From Saturnia japonica (taxonomy: Eukaryota; Arthropoda; Insecta; Lepidoptera; Saturniidae): a stretch of DNA of 64,000 nt. Location of the stretch: assembly GCA_033032175.1 (NCBI GenBank), contig CM065323.1, positions 11,904,001-11,968,000 on the forward strand, given 5' to 3'. Below the pieces are notes generated by a model. The model did no database searches, was not told the origin of the DNA, and was given only the letters and a program-made list of their open reading frames with translations. The translations under genes and the position numbers were made by a program. Shown here piece after piece: positions 57,880 through 64,000 of the stretch (position 1 is its first letter; the number at the start of each line of letters is the position of its first letter).

Positions 57880-58060
57880 GAAGCAATGATGGCTCAGTAG
57901 TAGCGTGTAGGGACATAGCGCCGACATATGTGAGTTAGAATCCCTGCAATGACCTTACAAATATCTAAAATGTCGTGATGAAACCATAGCATGTTTGTAT
58001 GTATGGCTTATTCTAATATCCGGTTGGCTATCTACTTCCCTCAAGTTAAGATTTTGCCCG
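57880..58060 (+). mobile_element. SINE family A, 3'-truncated
   Basis: AAGCAATGATGGCTCAGTAGTAGCGTG (box A TGGCTCAGTAG at 57890-57900, one base off consensus), TGAGTTAGAATCCCTGC (box B damaged by C to A), TCGTGATGAAACCATAGCATG and CCGGTTGGCTATCTACTTCC. Confidence 0.7.
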
Positions 58061-58446
58061 TAACGCTAAAACTTATAACGATAAAGAAAAGTAATTTCCT
58101 AATATTTATCGATAAGTTTTTGAAAACCCTAAAGTTCACAGAGTATCTAAACTATAGAGTTTACGTTGGCATCATTCAAATGTATGAAGTCGCTATTTAC
58201 GTTTGACCAGAGCACTCATTACAGATTGTTATTGGAATAATAAAGAGAGAGGGATACTCGCATCCGTCTATCTGCGATCGTAACGCGTTTCCGAGTATTA
58301 CTATTCCATTGCGAAATCGCTTTATTCTCTTGGGATTTCTGCGAAGTGGTACTTCTATTTTTGTTTATTAATCTATGTTTATATGAACTACTTTTACGAT
58401 TGATAGAAATGTTTGGAAATGAAAAAAATTGTTACGTCTTATGTTG

Positions 58447-58650
58447 TCTATACTAATATTATAAAGCTGAAGAATTTGTTTGTTTGTTTATTTGGTTGAA
58501 TGCGTTAATCTCAGAAACTACTGGTTCGAGTGGAAAAATTATTATAGTGTCGGATAGCCTACTTATTGAGGAAGGCTATATAATATCACGCTACGACTAA
58601 TAGGAGCGGAACATCAATGATAAATGTTGGAAAAACGGGGGAAATATATT
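58447..58650 (+). repeat. Family C repeat, clear forward copy
   Basis: TATACTAATATTATAAAGCTGAAGAATTTGTTTGTTTG, ATGCGTTAATCTCAGAAACTACTGG, GAGGAAGGCTATATAATATCACGCTACGAC, AATAGGAGCGGAACATCAATG (quoted in parts). This is a very common lepidopteran repeat; in complete copies it ends GAAACCGTGGGGCACAGCTAG|T. The CTAG|T end suggests a Helitron-type element, but no terminal hairpin was confirmed. Confidence 0.6.
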
Positions 58651-58829
58651 CCTTTTGAGAGCTTGCTTACATTGCATGCGCTGCTTAATGGTTATAGTTA
58701 GTGTGCGTCTCGGCAGAGGTCGTCGGGATAAGAGATTCAGTAATAACTTAAAATATATATGATTTTACTGTTTTTAATAATGTTCTTGTTTTGAATTGTT
58801 GTTCCTTGTAAGTAATTTAGTAAGATTGT

Positions 58830-59100
58830 GAAACTCTACATTTGACAAGATAAAGCAAAACTTAAACCGGTGGGCCCAGAAGCATGAAATTTTGCACAGG
58901 AGTTTTTAGAGTAATGTAGCTGATCACCGGTTATAAAATCTAAGGGGATTAAATAGTGAGCTAAAATAAGATGATTCAGCAGATATTGCCGATGCGTAAT
59001 CATATCGCGCACATGGTTAGTATTTTGATAAAAGTTTTGAATGCAATCAGGGTAAGAAAAAAGAGTAAGTATTCTGACAGAAGTAAACCTCAAATCCCCT
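58830..59100 (+). repeat. Interspersed repeat family I, copy 2
   Basis: AACTTAAACCGGTGGGCCCAG, AAGCATGAAATTTTGCACAGG, TAGAGTAATGTAGCTGATCACC then AATCTAAGGGGATTAAATAG. Related to 18920-19215. The minus-strand open frame over it is not a gene. Confidence 0.45.
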
Positions 59101-60780
59101 ATTTCTAATACTACTCAATTTGTTGCTTAATTTCGTACGTAATTACACTTGTCCTCTTCTATCACGAAGATCTAACTCTCTCGGTTCATAGCATAGAGCT
59201 TATGTTCTCTCTGTTTCTCACTCTCTGGTCAAATACCTATATATTTTCCATTCTATTTACTTCAGAAACGTTGCATTGCAAAACGTTGCAATAAATTTCT
59301 TCCTTGGAATTTAACTCGCATCGTGCACTTAGTATCACTAAAAAAATTATATAACTATGTACTTCTTTACCAAAACAAAACAAAAATAACTCCAAAAAGC
59401 GTACCCCATGTCAGTCATAATAATGTTTACCAGTGATAATTATCTTAATACATGAAACTAACTTTTTAGTAATAATTTGATTAAAAGTTAATGCATTAAT
59501 AGTTGATGGCTCACTTCATCAAATCCCGCACAAAATTCTCAATTTTACCAAACTACAAACGTAACGGTTTTTTACAGGATTTGCATGTGATCAATTTACT
59601 ATCTACTTCAAAATAAGCCTAACAGTTTACATACCTAGTAGCGCCCACATAACTAAAATTTATCACAAAATCGAGCCGTAAAATTTTATCGTTAACTCGC
59701 GTGGGTAATTTTTGTTGTCACCTAAATAGGTGTAAACACAAATCTGTCAACAAGTAGCCCTATAAAATGTGTACAGTCGCCGTTTCGTGTGTCAACGATC
59801 GCGCAAACGATAAAATTTAGGAATGTCGCATAGGGCACGGTTTGGAGGCTGGATATCGTACATCTATATTATGTAAAAAAACATATGAATATGTATGTTA
59901 TGTTTAATCAATTTGTATTCCAATATATGTAATTTGTTTACCGAATTTTGTGCTAGATGGCTATTTTATAGGTTTGACCGATTTTTAGAAATTTTGTAAA
60001 CAGGTAAAATATGTCAAAAACGAATCAACAATACTTTTAGAAACATTTTTTTTTTATTCATAGCCGATTTTAATGAATGTTTGACATTTACCATATTTAT
60101 TTTAAAAAAAAATCGTGTTGACAAGTGTTATCATTGACGGTTAAATTCAACATATTGTTGGCACACGGAATAACATTTGGAGGTATTTCTATTTTGATGT
60201 GAAAACTTCTTTAGGTTCGTTGTGATTTGAAAGTCGATGAAACGAAAAAGCGAAATCGACAGTAAAAAGAGACAGACACATAAATTCATAAGATTTAACG
60301 TGGGAGAAAATGAGATAGGAAAGTTTTAGGCAATGGTAAAATGGTACAAAAGAGGTTTGTTGCCACGTAATAATGAATTTTATTACCTCACCAAAAAGGC
60401 ACGAAACAAAAACTTTTTAGACAACACTTATGACACTCTGTTACTGATTGATATTGTGCTTACGCCGTTGGAAGCGCAGCGCATTTAATACTAATTGAGT
60501 GGACTGTATTTGCGGGGATTGTGATCAGCTATATGGATATAGGATAGGAATTTGGCACATACCTCGTGATGGGTTCCGGTTTCATCTGGCTAGCCGGCTA
60601 GGTGGTCGTCTTCGACGTACTGCCCAAATTGTTCTCCGTCATACCACTGACGAGCACTAAAGTCAATGTATCAACAACCGAGCGAAAATCAACTTTATTC
60701 GACGAGGCGCGGCGACGAACTGTTTGCATGTGCCAAGGAAGGGAGGGTAAGCGAAAATAGAAAAAGTTGCGAACCGATCA
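59101..60780. other. Intronic sequence with a complex patch
   Basis: 59700-59850 and 60440-60770 are more complex (GGGTTCCGGTTTCATCTGGC; GACGAGGCGCGGCGACG). A short minus-strand frame lies at 60590-60670 (discussed in findings). 60195-60220 matches the left end of the 8589 MITE-like element. Confidence 0.35.
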
Positions 60781-60803
60781 CAATATCGCACAATATTTAA
60801 AAC

Positions 60804-60813
60804 TATATAAAAG
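60804..60813 (+). promoter_or_regulatory. TATA-box-like sequence, possible core promoter
   Basis: TATATAAAAG followed by a GC-rich CGGCGC, preceded by 300 bases of GC-richer non-repeat sequence. No arthropod initiator (TCAGT) is visible 25-35 bases downstream, and no transcript start or downstream exon can be named. Chance occurrence in AT-rich DNA is quite possible. Confidence 0.2.
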
Positions 60814-61535
60814 CGGCGCAACCATATTGTGTTAGGTTACCATAGATATTTCAAATATGCATTAATTGAAAATGATATTGTGAATAATGATTGTAAGTAC
60901 TTGTATGTTCATTTTCATAAACTTTAAATTAGTGTGTATTTGATAATTTTCTGAATTAAAAAAACCCATAGATCTGAAGGTTTCACTTCTACCACGTGTG
61001 AGTTGCACACATAATTTTTTTTCACCAAATACCTTTTTATCTTCTTACGTGCGTACTTATTGAAACTTTTTTAATGCAAAAATCTTTTAATGACCCATTT
61101 TAAGGTAGGTACTCAGATAAAATTATCTACTTACTAAAAATAATTAGAGAAAAACTATGCATAAAAAACGATTTCTCAAAACAGTCATACGTCTAATGAC
61201 GTCGTCATTAAAATATGAAATAAAACTATCATTATAATTTAAAAAAAAAAACACCTTTTTAGAATAAACGCACCGCTTAAACTTACATTACTACGTGAGA
61301 CTTTTGCTAAAGGCCAGCATGTCGACAAAGTGCCTTAAATTTTTAATTGCAGACCGCCTTATGATTATTATTCTGCTTTGTGCATTCACAGGGCGATATA
61401 TGTGGAGAATTGCGGTGTAATATGTAAACGTTAGCGGTTTGGTCTAAATGTAATCGCTAAAACATTATTTTTAAACAACTTTAACAAAAGACGAGAGGTT
61501 ACACAGTTCGAATAATTTCTTTTTAAATTTTAAAC
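60814..61535. other. AT-rich intronic sequence, nothing recognised
   Basis: No gene or repeat identified. Confidence 0.4.
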
Positions 61536-61720
61536 TTCTTTGATTATAAACCGATTCGGATGATTATTTTTTATTGGATAGGATACGTCAAGGGTGGTCT
61601 CATATTAATTTCATTGGCATTGGACCTTCAACTTAGAATATATATCAGGGAACCCTTCAAAATCATTGAAGATGTTTTTCTTTTTTGTTAAAAAATTTCT
61701 TGTTATGTTTTCATTTCTAC
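61536..61720 (+). repeat. Interspersed repeat family H, copy 2
   Basis: Shares AACTTCTTTGATTATAAACC, GATTCGGATGATTATTTTTT and TCAAAATCATTGAAGATG with 43490-43640. Confidence 0.45.
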
Positions 61721-61784
61721 TGCGTGCGAACTGAAAGCCTCAGGTGGGATTATTACGATATCTATGGTGGTGACGATCCCCACC

Positions 61785-61928
61785 ACTTTGCTTTATTACT
61801 GCATAAACATCAGCTGGTCTCAGAATACGACAAACCAAAAGAAAAAAAGATGGGTTTAACACTATGTGTATTGTGGTGGTGCTATATTACTGCATATACA
61901 TCAGCTGACCTCAGAACATGATAAACCA
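61785..61928 (+). repeat. Imperfect direct repeats of about 47 bp
   Basis: CTTTATTACTGCATAAACATCAGCTGGTCTCAGAATACGACAAACCA (from about 61791) and CTATATTACTGCATATACATCAGCTGACCTCAGAACATGATAAACCA (from about 61881) recur about 90 bases apart (each quoted in pieces: the shared cores are ATTACTGCATA, ACATCAGCTG, CTCAGAA). The forward frame spanning them has no recognised domain. Confidence 0.5.
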
Positions 61929-61929
61929 T

Positions 61930-62265
61930 GCTTCGCATATAAATTTTCAGTCCCTATTTTGATCCCTTCAAGTTTTATTTTTATGATAAATTGTAACCAA
62001 TATCCTTTTCCAAGGTCCAATCCATCTCTACACCAAAATTCATGAAAATTGATTTATGGGTTCTTCTTACAAACTTTCATCCCTAATTTTCCTCCCTTAA
62101 AGTTTTATTTTCGTGACAAAAAGTAGCCTATGTCTTGTCCTAAGGTCCAATCTGTCTCTATACCTAAATTCAGCAAAATTGGTTCAGCGGTTTAGGAGTG
62201 AAAGCGTAACAGACAGATAGACAGACAGAGTTACTTACGCATTTATAATATTAGAATGGATAATA
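61930..62265 (+). repeat. LINE-like 3' region with two tandem units
   Basis: Unit 1 has AAGTTTTATTTTTATGATAA, CCAAGGTCCAATCCATCTC and ACCAAAATTCATGAAAATTG; unit 2 has AAAGTTTTATTTTCGTGACA, CTAAGGTCCAATCTGTCTC and ACCTAAATTCAGCAAAATTGG. It ends CAGCGGTTTAGGAGTGAAAG, CGTAACAGACAGATAGACAG and ATTTATAATATTAGAATGGAT, a typical insect non-LTR/RTE-like tail. Confidence 0.55.
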
Positions 62266-62867
62266 GAAAAATCATTAACCAAACCGTTACAAGCTTAGCT
62301 AACTCCTGTTTGATGAGTATTTCGGATAGTTTACTACTAACTGCTCCCGCCTGTAACTAGCACCACCGAGTTAGGTTTTAATAGAGTCGCTCCTTAACCG
62401 ACACCCTGTATGTAAACCCGACAAGAATCTTTTGAATTTATACAATATTATGCTCATTACTAGGTGTTTATTTAATATCGTAGAGTTTTCTTCTAACGTT
62501 ATGTATGAATGTTGAGATTAGCGATAATTATCATCTCTTTTCTTCTTAAGATGAAAAGCTTTTCTATCTCGTTCCATCCTTTTCATGGAATGATGGTTCT
62601 AGCTCTGCCATTCCTATTTGAATTCTTTACTAACCATTACTTTATTTAAAGTACTTAGATGTAATTTTATATTTGTTACTACATGACATCTCTAACCTAC
62701 ACGTTACTTAACTGTTGATAAATTAAAAAAAAGTAACAAGTGGTTTTTGATATTTCGTGAATTTCGTTCCTGTTCTATGTTAAAATAATAATAAAATATT
62801 TTGATTTGCACTATTCAGGTAAAATCTTCATGTATTTATTATCTTGCATATTTTTATTTAATAGCTG
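62266..62867. other. AT-rich intronic sequence, nothing recognised
   Basis: No features supported. Confidence 0.4.
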
Positions 62868-63175
62868 TGCTCCACGGCTTCACTCATTTTAAATTTAATA
62901 TACCAAATGTCCACTGCGCCGCCGTCAATGTACTCGTACAGCCATTCTTCTCACTTCGAGTATTTAATTAAAGTTTGCTAGATTACTTGACATTCATGGT
63001 TACTTCATCACTCCTGAGCGTTGTAGCGTTAAGTTAGATAGCCTATAACCTTCCTCAATCAATAGGCTATAAAAAAAAAAAAAAAAAAACAAAAAGAATT
63101 TTTGCGATTTGACTGGTAGTTCCAGAGATTAGCGCGTCCAAATAAACAAACAATTTCTTGAGCTTTATAATGCTA
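62868..63175 (-). repeat. Family C repeat, reverse, with internal A-run
   Basis: AGCTGTGCTCCACGGCTTCAC (3' terminus in reverse), CATTCATGGTTACTTCATCAC, TAGCCTATAACCTTCCTCAATC, AATAGGCTATAA then a 19-A run (63071-63089), GTTCCAGAGATTAGCGCGTCC and TTTCTTGAGCTTTATAATGC. Confidence 0.6.
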
Positions 63176-63209
63176 CTAGTTGACCCGCGCAACTTCGTCT
63201 GCATCACAA

Positions 63210-63238
63210 AAGGGAGAGAGAGGGAGAGAGAGAAAGAG
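63210..63238. repeat. GA microsatellite
   Basis: AGGGAGAGAGAGGGAGAGAG followed by AGAAAGAG. Imperfect (GA)n/(GGGA)n tract. The reverse-strand frame with Ser-Leu repeats over it is a by-product. Confidence 0.8.
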
Positions 63239-63709
63239 TGGGTCGTAGGCACCTATACAATTCTAAAGGAGCTGAAGCTTTCTTTGTTTTATCTACGAAC
63301 CATTTAAGCATTTACTTGAGCATTATTTAGCTGCCGAGTTATTTTAAAACTGTGATATCTCCTAAGATATTCATTGAAATCAAATGATGTAAAGGTTAAT
63401 TTTATTTAAAATTAAATACTTGTAATGAATAACGTATTTATTTCGATAAAGATTTTTAATACCATGTTTATAAAAGCACCTTCGCAAATAATGCATTATT
63501 TTAGAACAAATTTTATTACCATAAAAAAGGTTACATTGAGTCAACATTGCAACATACACATAGCACTGCATGCGGACTTTTTTTAGAACTTAAAAAAAAA
63601 ACCATTTCGTCATACATGATTGTTTCGTAACTTTAACCAATTACGCAGCGCACGCAATGGAAGCTCTCAAAAGTAAAAAAATTCCTCCTTTTTGCAATAT
63701 TTGTCATTG
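63239..63709. other. AT-rich intronic sequence, nothing recognised
   Basis: No features supported. Confidence 0.4.
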
Positions 63710-63880
63710 ATGCTCCGCTCCTATTAGTTATAGTGTGATGTTATATAGCCTTCCTAGATAAATGGGCTATCCAACAATAAAATATTTTTTTCCATTCTAA
63801 CCAGTAGTTCCTGAGATTAGCGGGTTCCACCAAACAAACAAACTCTTCAGCTTTATAATATTCGTATAAATATGTGTGCA
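63710..63880 (-). repeat. Family C repeat, reverse
   Basis: GATGCTCCGCTCCTATTAGTTATAGTGTGATGTTATATAGCC in pieces, then AACCAGTAGTTCCTGAGATTAGCGGGTTCC, CAAACAAACAAACTCTTCAGCTTTATAATATT: the reverse of 58447-58610. The minus-strand open frame overlapping it is not a gene. Confidence 0.6.
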
Positions 63881-64000
63881 TGTAGGTATAATTATATATA
63901 TTTATAATTATACTCAGTGGATGGAACTTTTGATGAACTTTAGTCAAAACCCTTGTACGCAGCCAGTAGGTTCTAATTTTTTCTAAATCAATAGATTTTT

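Larger units (their letters stand above)
28219..64000 (+). other. Presumed intron downstream of the SoxD-like exon
   Basis: Nearly 36 kb without any segment resembling the expected next SoxD parts (the rest of the Q-box, or the HMG box with its RPMNAFMVW core). It contains the 2.68 kb tandem duplication, repeat clusters and several GC-richer islands. Inferred to be a single large intron. A separate small gene inside it cannot be excluded, but none was recognised. Confidence 0.45.

Noticed and set aside
61685..61921. 78-codon forward frame with KKMGLTLCVLWW, superficially like the KKVMLCVWW of mariner transposases
   Set aside because: The surrounding sequence is made of direct repeats, and no other transposase motif or TIR is nearby.
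63067..63252. Minus-strand frame with Ser-Leu repeats
   Set aside because: Produced by the GA microsatellite and the A-run of a family C copy.
1..64000. CRISPR arrays, operons, riboswitches or other prokaryotic systems
   Set aside because: The sequence is eukaryotic intronic DNA. No regularly spaced short repeats and no clustered genes were seen.

Overview
This is a non-coding-dominated window from an insect, most likely a moth or butterfly (Lepidoptera). The evidence for that is the AT-rich base composition, a mariner with a TAGGTCTTTACCTATGAAATTG-type end (the kind known from silkworm mori-subfamily mariners), two families of tRNA-derived SINEs, and several short repeat families with sequences I associate with lepidopteran genomes. 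I had no tools, so copy relationships and identities below are by-eye alignments.

Only one host coding segment can be supported: a 145-base internal exon at 28074-28218 on the + strand. It has a good acceptor and donor and encodes a leucine-zipper/Gln-rich segment that resembles the coiled coil of group D SOX transcription factors (vertebrate SOX5/SOX6/SOX13, Drosophila Sox102F). If that is right, nearly the whole window is two very long introns of a SoxD gene, about 28 kb or more upstream and 35.8 kb or more downstream of this exon. No HMG box and no other convincing exon was seen.

The introns are packed with mobile elements of different ages. 3-10 kb: a decayed mariner (3037-4214), a solo LTR with a 4-bp target duplication (5612-6068) and a short TIR element (8589-8876). 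20-26 kb: an RTE-like tail, a 104-bp tandem duplication, an inverted pair of SINE fragments, and an apparently complete mariner with an open transposase reading frame (24112-25398). 29.3-34.6 kb: a recent head-to-tail duplication of a 2.68 kb block. 38-52 kb: scattered SINEs, Helitron-like and LINE-like fragments. 53.4-54.9 kb: a cluster containing a 147-bp MITE with perfect 38-bp inverted ends, a SINE with intact Pol III boxes, and a GC-rich hairpin. 56-64 kb: many copies of one short repeat family, a GA microsatellite and tandemly repeated LINE-like tails.

Between repeats there are several islands of higher GC and higher complexity (around 11.6, 16.1, 20.4, 36.7, 44.3 and 49.3 kb) that do not look like transposons or exons and are reasonable candidates for intronic enhancers of a developmental regulator; two carry sequences like Sox binding sites. 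This is inference only. I did not find a novel multi-gene system here; the noteworthy items are the possibly active mariner, the young tandem duplication, the perfect-TIR MITE and the candidate regulatory islands.
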